Of a DNA stretch of 64,000 bases, positions 1 to 12,100 are shown piece after piece. Made by a program: the position numbers and the translations under genes. Position 1 is the first letter of the stretch. Every line of letters starts with the position of its first letter. The notes under the pieces were generated by a model. That model ran no database searches, was not told the DNA's origin, and worked only from the letters and a program-made list of their open reading frames with translations. This DNA is from Bolinopsis microptera (taxonomy: Eukaryota > Ctenophora > Tentaculata > Lobata > Bolinopsidae), in contig NC_087082.1 in NCBI RefSeq assembly GCF_026151205.1, forward strand, positions 15,471,365 to 15,535,364. The letters are read 5' to 3'.

Positions 1-820
1 GATGGCTGGGGAGGATGGCTGAGGAGGATGACTGAGGAGGATGACTGAGAGGGAGGAGGAGGAGGACTCAGGAGGAGGACTCAGAAGGAAGAGGAGGAGG
101 ACTCAGGAGGAGGACTCAGGAGGAGGACTTAGGAGAAATGAGAAGGAGGACTGAGGAGAACTGAGGAGGAGGAGGAGGAGGACTGAATAGGAGGAGGAGA
201 AGGAGGGGGACTGGGAGAGGACTGGGGAGGAGGAGGACTGATGAGAAGGATGAGGAGGAGGACCCAGGAGGAGGAGGACTGAGGACCGAGGAGGAAGAGG
301 AGGAGGATGAAGAGGAGGAGGAGGACCCAGGAGGAGGAGGACTGAGGAGAAGGACTGAGAAGGACTGAAGAGGACTGAAGAGGACTGAGGAGGATGGCTG
401 AGGAGGATGACTGAGAGGGAAGAGGAGGAGGAGGAGGAGGAGGAGGACTGAGGAGGACTGAGAAGGAGGAGGAGGAGATGGACTGAATAGGAGGAGGAGG
501 AGGGGGACTGGGGGAGGACTGAGGAGGAGGATGGAGGACTGAGGAGAAGGATGAGGAGGAGGACTGAGGAGGACTGAGGACTGAGGAGGAAGAGGAGGAG
601 GATGAAGAGGAGGAGAAGGACCCAGGAGGAGGACCCAGGAGGAGGACTCAGGAGGAGGAGGAGGACTGGGGAGGAGGAGGACTGTTGAGGACTGATGAGG
701 AGGACTGAGGACGAGGAGGAGGAGTAGGAGGAGGACTGAGGAGGGGAGGAGGAAGAGGACTGAGGAAGATCAGGAAGACCCATGGGGAGGAGGAGGAAGA
801 GTAGGAGGAGGAAGTATCTA
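1..820. repeat. GGA-rich purine minisatellite tract
   Basis: The plus strand is almost purely purine, built from irregular GAGGAGGACTGA-like units. Long open frames on the minus strand (Ser/Leu/Pro/Gln only) follow from the three-base periodicity and show no domain. I see no gene here. The tract ends near 815 where normal AT-rich sequence begins. Confidence 0.9.
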
Positions 821-878
821 AATGTTATTTCCATTTTTGTCTGTTTTTGTATATTTTTGTCCGTTTTTGTCCGCTCTA

Positions 879-923
879 TTTTTTGTCCGTTTTGAAAATA
901 TAGCGTACCGAACGGACAAAAAA
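879..923. repeat. 13-bp inverted repeat
   Basis: TTTTTTGTCCGTT (879-891) is the exact reverse complement of 911-923, with a 19-bp spacer. The arms share the TGTCCG core of the minisatellite that follows, so the two are probably related in origin. Confidence 0.7.
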
Positions 924-983
924 CATGATCCCCCTATAACAGCAAAAATTGAACATTTTATTTAGCAATTTAGCTGTCCATTA

Positions 984-1070
984 ATGTCCGCCTATGTCCG
1001 CCTATGTCCGTCTATGTCCGCCTATGTCCGCCTATGTCCGCCTATGTCCGTCTATGTCCGCCTATGTCCT
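984..1070. repeat. 10-bp minisatellite (TATGTCCGCC)n
   Basis: About nine tandem 10-bp units with occasional TCTATGTCCG variants. An inverted trace (GCGGACATAGACGGAC) follows near 1095. A C homopolymer of about 14 bases lies at 1118-1131. Confidence 0.9.
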
Positions 1071-1139
1071 GTCCTTATTGGATTCTATGAGACAAGCGGA
1101 CATAGACGGACGTGACACCCCCCCCCCCCCTTTAAACCT

Positions 1140-2000
1140 AGAATTTATATCACACCGCTGATATCCATAACTTGTTTAATTCCACGCTGTTCTGTAATGG
1201 CCCCCCTCATTTTTACGAGTTCACTGTATTATCAACATCACTAAATAATTGCACTCAATAGTCAAAGTTAACTGAGCTTGTCAGCTCTCCTCGTTTGCCC
1301 TGTGGCACCCAGCTGTCCTCACTGGTAGTGCTCCCCTTGGCGGCTCGTGTAGTAATCTTGGTACAGCCTGATTACATGTTCATAATTATCGTAAGAATGA
1401 AGTAGTATGTTACAATTCAATTATCGAGACGTCATTACATAGCCTTTTTTCATATGGTGGATAATTTCGGTATCATTTTTAATACTTATTCGGACATTGG
1501 AATCAAATGTTTACCTCTTTGCTTCTGTTCTCTGCCGTTACATCTTGCTGAATTTGCCCATGGTACTCCCCCAATTGTGCAGCTTCTCTTTCAGCTTCAT
1601 ATACAGCGTTTCTTGTTGTTCTTCCTCATACTATAACACGACGGCTGAAGACCATTTTCCATTCCATTTATTTTATTTTTCCATTATTTATCTTGTTTTT
1701 AAAATATTTCGCACATAAAGTCATAGTCATACTTTAACGGTTTATTATAACATATAACAGCGGTTTCAAAGGCTAATTTCTAGAAGGGGTCGTTTCACAT
1801 AATTACTTTAATGAGTTAAAATAGATGCAGATACTGCCTGATGGGAAAAGGAAGTAAAAGAATTTGAAAGCATAAAAGCAGTGGATTACACATCACACAT
1901 GTAACTGCAAAGTAGTTCAGCAGTAGGAACGGTGATGTCATTATATTAATTATAAACAATATAAGCTCAATAATATTCATGTCATATAATATGGGTACAT
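1140..2000. other. No gene seen
   Basis: AT-rich sequence with short open frames only (longest 73 codons, no recognisable motif, overlapping in different frames). No repeat structure stands out. Confidence 0.5.
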
Positions 2001-2002
2001 GT

Positions 2003-2815
2003 ACTCAAGTTCGACACGCACTCTAGTTCGACACATACTGTAGTTCGACAAACCCTAAGCTAAGGTTCGACTCTGTCGAACTAAAGTGCACTACCTGGAC
2101 TCAAGTTCGACACGTACTAAAGTTTGACAAGAGAACTTCGACTGTCGAACTAGAGTTTTGAAATCTCCGATCTTAAGCAACGATCCTTTACGAGCTTGAA
2201 ATCTGTTCGTTTGTTTGTTTCCCCCTTGTCTCATGCTGTTCAACTGTGTGTGAATGTAATCTCTATAATCCATATCTATGAACAATTAACATGTAATTGA
2301 CCTCCGATTCAATTGTTAGTAAGCAGAATTGTAGACTTAGCGGAGAGACAAAAGACTATTGTTGTAACTCGTACTCCATTTTATAGATCTAGATTGTAGA
2401 GTACGCTATATAAATATCTACCACATACCACGTTTTATATTATCACAAACGACTAGTAACCAAGTACCGGTCTAGAGATTTGGCTTCTGAACCGGAAACA
2501 GTCGGATATCAATCTCTTTTCTTGTAAGCTACCAGAACCGAGTGGCAAACAGGAAAATTAAAACTATACTGAAAGGTTCTGGAATTTCTAACTGGTGGTT
2601 GCTAAATGTCAGAAAATTTGTTTTAAATCTGCCATTGTACCCTGTGATCCTATGATGAGGACCCGGCTTTAACCGTTGAATTACAAGCAGAAATTATTTG
2701 TCGAACTAGAGTACGCTACCTGGACTCTAGTTCAACACTTACCGAATTTCGACAGGGGTGATATCTGGCCAACTTAAATTGTCGAACTATATTGCATGTT
2801 GAACTACAGTACATA
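2003..2815. repeat. Cluster of GTTCGACA motifs, possible non-autonomous element
   Basis: Two blocks, about 2003-2155 and 2698-2815, hold around ten copies of AGTTCGACA or its reverse complement TGTCGAACT. Some sit in a shared longer context (ctacctggactcaagttcgacac at 2090 and ctacctggactctagttcaacac at 2715). About 550 bp of unrelated sequence lies between. Facing motif blocks resemble the subterminal repeats of a DNA transposon, but I could not define ends or a target duplication. Confidence 0.4.
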
Positions 2816-2819
2816 AATC

Positions 2820-3464
2820 CATATAGGTATATATTAAGGTATACAGTTTTTGGTAGTGCATTTCAGTACCAAATTGCCATGTTGGATCGAATATCGTGTT
2901 GCTTTACCTGGGAATGCTTTGTACGTTAAATTTATCAGCATTTTTGCTATTTCAATTAGAATATACCTTGCCCAAGAAGGTGATCGGTAACGGCAGACAT
3001 ATCTGGACTGCAAAGATGTAGAAGCTCCGTTGATAGGTCTGTAGGTAACTTATTCTTTCATTTACGGCCCCAACGTTAATGTGGCTCTTGCTATGTGTTG
3101 GTTCAGCCGAATTAATTATTATGTAATCAAGTTTATTTTTCTCGTTAGTTGTCATCCGGCCAAACATTAAGCAACTTATATTGCAGTACCATTTATCAAT
3201 TAGTATATCAAAATATGTCATTGTAATTTTGCATGGCTGAAATGTAACGCTTGATTTATATATATAATGATTAATTGAATTTTCAAATTTAAAAAAACAC
3301 TCTGTGTTACCTACAAAATTGAAGGATGATTGGAAAATTGTATTTCGGGTTTGAGGACGAAATCTAACTCAGCAAAGTTGCCTTAAAAAGAATTTTTAAA
3401 CTAGAAACTTACCGTTTCTGATAGCATCGTGTAACGCGGTTTCATTACTTTTGTCTCTCTTAAG
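2820..3464. other. No gene seen
   Basis: Non-repetitive AT-rich DNA. An 89-codon minus-strand frame (2952-3221) has no recognisable motif and no supporting splice context. The end of this stretch would be the intron before the zinc-finger exon. Confidence 0.4.
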
Positions 3465-3598
3465 AACATATTTGTCCATTAAGCCCTCATGTTAAAACCC
3501 ATGATGGTCAACGATATCTGTGTGACTTATGCAACGAGGATTTTGCTCAGAGGCGCAACCTTGCACGTCACATTCAACAGAAACATCGTGATGATTAA
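3465..3598 (+). CDS. Orphan terminal exon with one C2H2 zinc finger
   Basis: After a pyrimidine-rich acceptor (tttgtctctcttaag, ending 3464) the frame opens with CPLSPHVKTHDGQRYLCDLC and runs to TAA at 3596-3598. It contains one complete classical finger: C-X2-C-X12-H-X4-H, with Phe and Leu at the usual core positions. It is preceded by the end of another finger (HVKTH) and a linker-like DGQRY. This is the normal organisation of the last exon of a C2H2 DNA-binding protein gene. I found no upstream finger exon in the window, so it may belong to a gene with long introns or be a stranded duplicate. The domain call is secure; whether it is expressed is not. Confidence 0.65.
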
Positions 3599-3599
3599 A

Positions 3600-5730
3600 G
3601 TATCGCGCTAATTTTATCATCACGTTTCCGTCGCGTCGCGTTGTATAATATTTTACGATTACAAGTTTCACAAGCCGGCATTGATGAAGTAAAATGAATA
3701 GTTAAATAGTTAAACCAAAAATATGGTTATTCATGATATGATTGCAACCAATGAAGTAATGGCACTGCACTGCAACTGCTATAGCTTCTTCTAATTACTA
3801 GTACTACAATTAGGTGATCTATTATAGGCATACAGTAGCAACTTACAGAACTAGTCCATTTTGCTCCGTTTAGGAATTATCAATATAGACAGTTTAGAAT
3901 TGAACTTGGAGCCACAAGGCCAAGGGTTATTTTCAAAATATTGAGTTTTTGAATGGTTCTTTTTATATAGGGTCATTGTGACATTATGTGTATACTGTTT
4001 GAAAAATGTTTATATTTATTTATTATCTAGATAGTAAGATTACCTTTAAGCCGGTATTATGGAAGCTGATCCAGTGGATTGTGGATGGCATCCATAAACA
4101 AATGTTTGATACATGTTTCGTATCCAAATATCAGAGATATTTTTCGCGCGCGAAAAGTGGCATGCAACGTATGTCAAACAGATGTTAAGACTTAACCTTA
4201 ATTAATATTTGACTTACTATTGTCTTATTTTTCTGTAAAAAGCAAAATAACGTTAATAGCTTTTGTCGAGCTGTCTCAAAAATTAAATATAGTGCACGTC
4301 AAATTTAAATTCTGATCACATGGCGTGCTGTTTTAATTACTTTGGTTCACGATGCTAATCCTCCACAGCTCGGCGAGGCTCATTGGTGCATTTTGCCGGT
4401 CCAGCGAAGAAGAATCATTTGATGCGAGGCGAATTATTTGATGCGCGGCGCGACCCAGTAGTGCATCGCGCTACAATTTTTTATCGTGAGAATGAATTTC
4501 AATGTTGTTTTAAAATATTTTCGATACGTAAAATGTATTTGCGGCGTGCAAATTTTGTTTTTACATTTAACGTATCAAAAATATTTTAAAACACAAAAAA
4601 TAAAATTAGGTTTTGATTTTTCAATTTTGTGTTTTTTATTAACAAAATTGGTCAATTAAATTAATATAAATTAAAATTTATAGTTTTTAATTTTTCAGTA
4701 AAACATTTGATTTGCTTTGATATGACACAGGGGGAGCTCAAACCAGGTTTTCGATCAAACATTGCCATTTGTAGTCAAACGTCGCCAACAATGAGAGTAA
4801 ACACGGCTAAGCTTTTTTGTCAACGGTAGCAGCTTTCGACGGCTGCTATAATATACTCTATAATCTGCTATTGGGATAAAGTAAAGGGGCAGTTTATACC
4901 TCCGCCATGCCAAAAGCACACTCCCCAAATTGCGCGCATTGCTGTAATTCTTTCAAAATTCATGAATCAAGGAAAATTATTTTGCAATGTATTCAGAGTC
5001 AATATGTGCACTTATACAAATCACTTGGAATACTTTTGAAAGAGAATGGCAAGCTCAAAAACGGTACTGACGTATTTTCCATAAAAAGCACAATAGCGTG
5101 ATGAGCTTTTGTCGAGGTACCTCGAAAGTGATCTTAAACGATTCCCCGTTCAATTTTGGTCGTGTAACACCAACTTAATGCACAATCAAGGAAGTTATAG
5201 ACATATTTCATACGTATCAAATTGAATGTGCTTTTGGCGGAGATATAACGTGCGCCTTGGGATAAAAGGAACAGCATGCTTCTCAAAAGACACCATTTCC
5301 ACAACATCTTTAACCACGGTTATGGTGGGAAATCAATGTTGAATTGTTGATATCATGGAGCAGAGTTCCTTGATTTAGCATTTGAAATAACAAAGGATGC
5401 AGAAGAATTCCTTCGAATTGAGGTAAAACTGTAAAAAAGTTGATCATATTCCAACTACTATACTACACCATCCCTATATGATTAGTGAGCCGGGTTCATT
5501 GTTAGACCGGACGAAAATGGCTACATCTCAACAATGGATAATACTGCAGGGGTGCTATACATAAACAGTTTTAATATTGAAGCATATACTATATTATTAT
5601 GAAAATTTATATTGAGAATTTTATACAGTAGTCTATAGATCAATTAAATTATTTGTTGGTTACATATTACATATATATATTATATATAATATATGGTTTT
5701 AAGAATTTTATGACATTGAACGAATTTATT
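3600..5730. other. Intergenic AT-rich DNA with diverged repeats
   Basis: No convincing gene. A pair of diverged direct repeats shares the context AAAAGCAnAATAnCGTnATnAGCTTTTGTCGAG (about 4240-4290 and 5083-5125). The small open frames here have no motif. Confidence 0.4.
4507..4592. repeat. 31-bp near-perfect inverted repeat
   Basis: Arms 4507-4537 and 4562-4592 are complementary with two mismatches around the core TTTTAAAATATTTT(C/T)GATACGT. The spacer is 24 bp and contains GCGGCGTGCAAA. This could be a small MITE or a remnant of one. No clear target duplication was found. Confidence 0.65.
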
Positions 5731-5839
5731 TATTGCGAAATTTGAGGACTGCTAGTATTTTTTATGTATTTGTTGTCACTTCTGCATTTTTAGGCAGTTG
5801 CTCTTGTGACCAGAGTTTTAGAGTTGTGTATATATATGC

Positions 5840-6404
5840 TTTTAAGAACTTTGAAAAAGTTTGGCTGTCTGGTAAGAAAATATCCCTTGAAAGAAAGCTG
5901 AGGTTATACGATGCTCAAGTTGTATCTGTATTGATTTACAACTCAAATAGTTGGAGTCCTAAGAAAGCAACCATGAAGAAAATGGACACACTCCATCGTA
6001 GACACCTCAGGTCCATTTTAAACATCAAATGGCCTAAAGGTATGATAAGCAACAAAGCATTGTATGAAAGGTGCAAAGTTGAAAAGTTATCCAAGCGTAT
6101 TGAACACCAGCGGTGGAAGATGTTTGGACACATTCTCAGGAGTATGGAGAACACCCCAGCCCAAACGGCTCTCTCATTTGCTATTGAATCAGATAATTTA
6201 TTCATTGGAAGATTGGGGAGACCTAGAATGAACTTGTTATCGGTTTTAAGAAGTGATTTAAATAGTAGAAATTTGCAAATGGACAACTTGTATGAATTGA
6301 ACGAAATTAGAGATATAGCTGCATGCAACAGATGTTGGGAAAATCTTTTTCAAGGGTACAGTTTACCGCATCAAGGTATTTTTAAGAATCATTTTTGTCG
6401 GTAA
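5840..6404 (+). pseudogene. LINE (non-LTR retrotransposon) C-terminal remnant
   Basis: The frame 5733-6404 ends in the region that follows the reverse transcriptase palm in many LINEs: ERKLRLYDAQVVSVLIYNS, then a hydrophobic SW motif, DTLHRRHLRSILNIKWP, and RWKMFGHILRSMENTPAQ followed by GRLGRP. This order (recruited thumb, W..GHI.R, GRP) is typical of LINE ORF2 C-termini. The catalytic palm (FADD) is absent, so this is a 5'-truncated copy. It ends at TAA 6402-6404, just upstream of a mariner element that inserted into or beside its A/T-rich tail. The first 35 codons are probably not part of the LINE. Confidence 0.75.
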
Positions 6405-6431
6405 GATCCTGTTTTATAATAATAATATATA

Positions 6432-7356
6432 TCAGGGTGGCCCAAAAGTGACTACCCACACGCAACCTCTTAATAACTCATGTAATTCGTCTCCAAATTG
6501 CACCAAAATTTCAGAGATTATAGATATGGGTCAAACTTAGATCTCCTGAAAGTATCGTAAGCCACGCCCAATTACAGTGGGCGTGGCGTGACACTCACTC
6601 TTTTTCACTATTATCTTCATAAAATGAGAACGCTTTCAGCTAAGAACTCAAAATTTTTGGCAAACATTTGGCTTGATAATTTAAAACCTTTCCCGAAGTT
6701 TCAAGTTCATTGTTCAACATTTGGCTGAGTTATGAACATTTCAAAATCCATCGATTACGTGATCCGAGCACTCAGTCAGTGATCTCGTCACTTGGTTAAT
6801 GGCCTGTTTGGCTCACATGCACCGCTAGATTGGTTGCAGCCTGCTTATGGGATGGCCTATACAGCTGAACCATCGGACAACATCTTGGAACACACTGGCC
6901 GGCTAGAAGTCATGACCTTACACCGTGTGACAGTGTGACTTCTTCCTGTGGGGGTGGGTGAAGGACCAACTCTATAAGAGATATCCTATTGCAGACATCA
7001 TGCAGCTAAAGCACCACCTGATCAACATCATCCATAATATGGACCCAGTTGCATTGCAGTGTTTGCTATGAACGCTTGTAAAGAAGCGGTACCGCAAGGT
7101 GATTGCAGCTGGGGGACGACAATTTGAACATCTTAATTGAAATTATTGAATTGTTTTTGTGTGGGAATTTTGATAAGTTGATTTCATTTATTGATTTATC
7201 CTAAAACTTGGTGTTTTCCTGTCTAGCAAAGTCATTTATATCGGTATCCAATCAATCATGATCAGGTCGTCATGAACCTCATTAATACACGCAAACACCT
7301 TACTCTTGATCAGATTGGGTAACGAGATCACTGATAGTCACTTTTGGGCCACCCTG
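6432..7356 (+). mobile_element. mariner-type DNA transposon with both terminal repeats
   Basis: CAGGGTGGCCCAAAAGTGAC at 6433 is mirrored by its reverse complement at 7337-7356 (GTCACTTTTGGGCCACCCTG). TA dinucleotides flank both ends, as expected of Tc1/mariner elements, which insert at TA. The total length of about 0.92 kb and the broken reading frame show a decayed, non-autonomous copy. The interior keeps recognisable C-terminal transposase sequence (next entry). It lies directly after a LINE remnant. Confidence 0.85.
6900..7139 (+). pseudogene. mariner transposase C-terminal remnant
   Basis: Read on the plus strand, the sequence gives CDFFLWGWVKDQLYKRYP, then LKHHLINIIHNMDPVALQ, a stop, and RYRKVIAAGGRQFEHLN with TGA/TAA stops. 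The CDFFLWG block follows the last catalytic Asp in mariner transposases, and the FEHLN-type C-terminus is also typical. At least three in-frame stops show it is dead. The N-terminal helix-turn-helix and the first catalytic Asp are not readable. Confidence 0.75.
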
Positions 7357-7484
7357 TATATTGGGATCGAAGGGTAATTTCGAAGAAATACGGTAACGCA
7401 GGCGCGCAGGAAAATTTATCTCAAGACTATTCATATTAGTAACAGGTGACGAAATTTGAAAAAGGATTGACACTGCTTTCATGT

Positions 7485-7828
7485 CTCACGAAAGTTTGGC
7501 TTGGCTGAAGTAGCATATATCAAAATTTTGGAGAAAGACTGAAAGACTCAAGGAAAGCAGACTTCAGCGCTGACCTGACTCCGGCTGATTTCTTTTTATG
7601 GGCTATATTAAAGATTGTGTTCATTCATATCCAGTCCCAAAAACAATAGATCAGCCGAAAAACTATTATATAAGAAGGGCCGAGGCTAAGAAGTTAAAAC
7701 TTGACATGGTAAAACGTGCAATAAACAGTATGTATAATACGCTTCCAAGGATTCAAAACCTTTTAATGCAAAAAGGGGGCTGGGTTCGAAAAATTGCTAA
7801 AATATTATTTTTGATTAATGTATTTTAA
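7485..7828 (+). pseudogene. Second mariner-like transposase remnant
   Basis: A frameshifted stretch reads SLAW near 7494, then ADFS...LTPADFFLWGYIKDCVHSYP, ending VRKIAKILFLINVF at 7828. The ADFFLWGYIKD block marks the C-terminal catalytic part of a mariner-like transposase. It differs from the element at 6.4-7.36 kb, so it is another family. A related copy, on the opposite strand, lies at 39.4-39.6 kb and supplies the missing WPPYSPDLNPADFF block. No terminal repeats were found. Confidence 0.65.
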
Positions 7829-8076
7829 AATGTAATAATTTGTCTACAACTTAAAACAAAAATTAAACTGTTTGTATCATTTGTTAGATTTTGAGAGCCA
7901 TTTAAAATTTGGACACGAGTCTTGTAAAACCCTGTATTATTGTTTTGATATATTTATTGTTTTGATATATTTATTCAATGCTGCTCAATGCTCATTGATT
8001 TAACAGTCTGAGTTTCTATCAAATTTTGATTATTCCAATTTCAGTCTATATGTTCTTGATAATTGCTTCTTGATAG

Positions 8077-8215
8077 CATGGAGAAAGCTTATGACAAACA
8101 AGACCTCAATCGATTTTTTAATGGTATAAAGAGTAAATATGTGATTCCAAGAACAAATACAAACGTCCTTGGTAAAGTGACATGTAGAAATGGATTGGAA
8201 TACATCGAGAAACCT
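8077..8215 (+). pseudogene. LINE fragment upstream of the RT domain
   Basis: KAYDKQDLNRFFNGIKSKYV followed by PRTNTN and NGLEYIEK resembles the linker between endonuclease and reverse transcriptase in many LINEs, where a FY(D/E)GIKxVYGP block precedes a 'xDGxxL' block. The rest of the 84-codon frame no longer matches. Only this short stretch can be supported. Confidence 0.4.
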
Positions 8216-8369
8216 TACAGCAATAGTGCAGGTTATTACTTGTTATACTCATATGATAGGTATCTTAGCAACAGCAAAAATGTGCATTCCACTTTTAAAG
8301 TTAGTGTTAGATTATAATTGTACAATGTACAGTAAAACATTGACCATTGTATTAACTTAGATATTTCAG

Positions 8370-9158
8370 ATGTAAAATGTACCCGAAACCATTCTCGGTT
8401 ATCCCGGCAGCGTAAGTACTGGAGTTGTGGCCACTACTCATCTGTCACTAATCCTTACAGAAATCTGGGGGAAATAGTCCTTGACCCCAAAAAACTAACT
8501 TTGAGACACTTCAATTCGCAAATGGGGGAGAAGGATGATCAAGACCTTGCTTCATCACACCTCACCAAATGGAAAAACGCCACTAAAGTGGTTTTTCCTA
8601 TCGTCAGAATGACTGCAGGGGATGTAAGTACAGTTTTGGTTTTTATTTAGTTTTTACACATCTTAAATGGTTGGGTTACTTCCATTAGCACTCAGTGGCA
8701 AAACACACCTATGTGCCTCCCCTGATAATTTTGAGAAAATTCTGCCCCCCTAACACCCCCCCCCCACATTTTCTTCTGGCTACTTGTTCGATCATTAAAC
8801 TTCATGATTGATAATTAATAATTTTTTTTCAAGACAACAGTTAATTGTCTTTTTTTGCAGTCTTCACATTATTTATATAATGATTATACTTTACTTAATT
8901 ACTTTGTCATTCCAAAATTGTTACTAATTGATTGTCTGATCCATTTTCATTGTTTTGAGTCAATAAAAGTGGTCAGTAACATATTCAATCAATTCACTTG
9001 ATATCCATAAATTGAGCATTTTCTTCACCAGGCGCACATTAATGGAGAATATGATAGTCTAGAACAAGAGTTGCCTCCTGTAGAACAAAAGCAGAATCGA
9101 CGGAGGAGACAGGAATTTGTTGTCCACCAAGGGAACTGGCCCAAGATACAATCTACAG
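8370..9158 (+). CDS. Two linked exons of an unrecognised gene
   Basis: Exon 8370-8623 (acceptor atatttcag, donor GTAAGT) reads RQRKYWSCGHYSSVTNPYRN and ends with TAGD. Exon 9032-9158 (acceptor ttcttcaccag, donor GTCAGT) continues in the same phase with AHINGEYDSLEQELPPVEQK and ends FVVHQGNWPKIQST. Both splice sites are good, the phase (0) matches across the 408-bp intron, and neither exon contains a stop, so this is probably a real gene. The 5' and 3' exons were not identified. If the last donor is not used, the frame stops at 9232. The product is basic in the middle (NRRRRQ). I do not recognise the family. Confidence 0.5.
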
Positions 9159-12100
9159 GTCAGTCATCTAATGCTTCTGTGGTTTTCCTGTCCAAAATCT
9201 ATGTAATAATAAATAACTTGTTTACGTATTAATACTACAGTAATAGCAATGTAGGTCTCGAAGTCAGTTTGTCAGTATCTCTGTGACTGTTTTTTTGCAA
9301 ATTATTTGTGTGCGTTTTGCAACTCTTCGTTCCTGATTCTGAATATTTTTAATCAAGCAGCAAATTCTACAGCAGATACTTATTGATATTTATATATGAG
9401 CATTTACATGAGCATTTAGTTTATAAAGTTATTAGTTAATGCTCATGCCTTTTTTTCTTTCTGAAACGGACGGAATTTGCTTCATGAGCCCTTAGAAAGT
9501 TCTTAGTCCTATCTGATGTTAGAGTTATTCAAATATCATTGAGTATAGTAAAAAGTCTAAAAATAGTGAAACATTGAGCGACTTGTCAAACGCTTATTTT
9601 TAGTCAGGTGACATAATAGAATTAAAATAATAAATCTAACTAAATCAATTCTATATTTTACTTGGTCTCATTGATAGTCCGAAAAATTAAGTTCAACCGA
9701 GGTTGAAGAGTGGTATGCCATACCTATATTGTTTATATCTTTAAGTAGAGCTGTTTGCAACTGTTGTAGAGATAAACCCAGCTCATATTCTTCCTGATTT
9801 CCTGTTAGATTTGTTAGTAACTTTTATATCATTCGGTCTCAGTTCTACAAGCTCATAATAACGATGAGAGAATCATTTTGGACTTAAGTTTAGTTTTTTT
9901 ATTTTGTTCTTTAAAATGGTGCTACTGTATCGCTAAAATGTCAAGTAGCATTCAAATTTCAAATATTCGCCATATTTCGTAGTTCTAAGTGCTATAAAAC
10001 TGTTTTAAGTTAACTGAAGTCTTAAAGTTAAGGCTTGTCTTATTATTATGTACTGTTTACTTTTTGTAGTGTATTGTAACCACTAAAGCTTCAAAAACTA
10101 TTGACAATAATGTTACTCAAGCTTCTATCATTATGTTCATTTCACAATCATTATGTGATCACCTACCCACATAATATATAAGTTACATAATATATATACC
10201 AGGCAATGGGTATGCTAATATTAATTTATTCCCAGGACATTAGTAGTATTGTGTCATTTGCCGGAAATGTTAAAACATGAAAATGCTCAGCTCTCCTTAA
10301 ATTTAAATTCTGCATAGCCTCTTCTTATAGTTACAGTTTTAATTAACCGAACAATTAAATTTTCCATTATAATTGTAACCTCACAACCTGTCTTTATGTT
10401 GGCTTGATATCATACCGTCCCTGGAAGTCCCTGTCCCTGGGTTGCACCAGGGGCGGTGGTAACAGAACTTAAAGACTCTCGGAGTCTATTGTCGATATCT
10501 ATGTTTAATATATTTATGGGATATAATTTGGGAGTCTTTCTCTCTAGCAGCAGGAGTTGGAGAATGGGGACGCGTTGTGAAAGCCACCATAGCATAAGGA
10601 AGGCTAACTGTCGACGCCGACAAATAAATCGAAGACTTGATATCATATATCATAGACAGAGCACTTCGTCTGATTAAAATTATATTCTTTACTTCGCAAA
10701 TCTAAGTTTCTTATTCAGTCTAAGTTATCTTTTTCTCTGGGGAGGAAAAAAAAGTACAATGACGGCTCTCGTTGCCCTTTTTCGTGTCTTCTCCTGTCAT
10801 CTTTTACTCGTGCCCTCAACGATCAAGCAGTTCAGTTTGTGAACGTATTCGAGATTATACTTGTCGGTAAAGAACCCTTGCTTTTAGTATTAGAAACTAA
10901 AGATTGATCACACAAAACGTGGCATATCAGAAAAATGATATGTACCTGGATAAAAGGATCTTCGCAATGGTTTGTGACTGTAATCACTCATCTTTATTGA
11001 AGCATTGAGGACTTGCACATATCAATAGTAGATTACATTGCATTAGTTATTATTCATGATGAGCTTTCCCTGACGCTGAGAAAGAAATTTACAAGTTCTT
11101 ACTGGTACTATTAAATGGCGATTATGATAATATGAAGGCATGAAACGACGTAAAATTACAACCCTACAAATCTGTTATATTTATTGAGGTGATACTCCCT
11201 TGTGGAATGTGGATGGCCGTAAAAAGCCGACGCTAGTCAGGTCATTATCCATAATGCCCACATATTTAAATATCTATTGCTACAGATATTGTCTCTCTTT
11301 CGCTTACCCTTTCCGTTAAAATCTCTTTCATTAGCAACAATATACATCTTTATGAAATGCTCATTGTCTTAATTTAAATTGGCATAAAAATCAAAAGTCT
11401 CTAGGATGGCTGAGTCGAGTGCTAAGGCTTAGCCTGTTGTAGCTTCTGATCCTGTTCTTCATGATAGCTACCTGAATAAATACGGACTTAGCGTTCAAAA
11501 ATGTATTGCCAAAATTGCACAAAGCTTCCTTGGAGTTTTTTTGGAAGTTTGGTCAATATTTTAATAATGCCAATGGTAAACATCATTGTTCATAACCTAA
11601 CATTGAAAACTCGTATTGTTCAAGTTAATATCTTTTCGCGTAGTTCACAAATGCGTACTATTTTTTAAATGGTGTATAAATTATTGGTAATAATTTAGTA
11701 TAAAAGAGCAATATTATTTCTGGCCCCGTTTTTTTTGCTGGGCACGGTTATAACTTTTTGCCCTTCTTGTAGATCATTGTTGAGATCAAATATGTCGATT
11801 TTGTATTGTTAGATCCTATTCGTATTTCTTTAAAAAATTGGTGAATATCTATTAATCGACTCCATGTGATATCCGTTTGCTAGTACTGCTCAAGTAGTTG
11901 AGTCAGACTGGTATTGCTCTAACAAAATGCATTTGTTTCTAGACTACACTTTTCCAAAGCTTACTGAGAATATGACCTCTTCACGTCATGTAAAACATGT
12001 TGATCTGGTCGATTAAATGACAAGTACGGTCGTAGTTCTGATCTCACTGTCTGAGCCTAGGCTGGCTAATCTCCTGGTTTGATCCAGGGGGGGGGCCTTA

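Noticed and set aside
103-834. 243-codon Ser/Leu/Pro ORF on the minus strand
   Set aside because: It is the translation of the GGA-rich tract. The three-base periodicity prevents stops and there is no domain or start context.
984-1070. CRISPR-like array
   Set aside because: Units are contiguous 10-mers without unique spacers; the sequence is a eukaryotic minisatellite.
5936-6328. 130-codon minus-strand ORF
   Set aside because: It is the antisense shadow of the LINE C-terminal remnant on the plus strand.
11404-11450. tRNA-Leu-like A box (TGGCTGAGTCGAGTGCTAAGGC)
   Set aside because: No acceptor-stem pairing and no B box within tRNA distance; at most a decayed SINE head.
12060-12095. T-arm-like sequence CCTGGTTTGATCCAGG
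   Set aside because: No matching D arm, anticodon arm or acceptor stem upstream.
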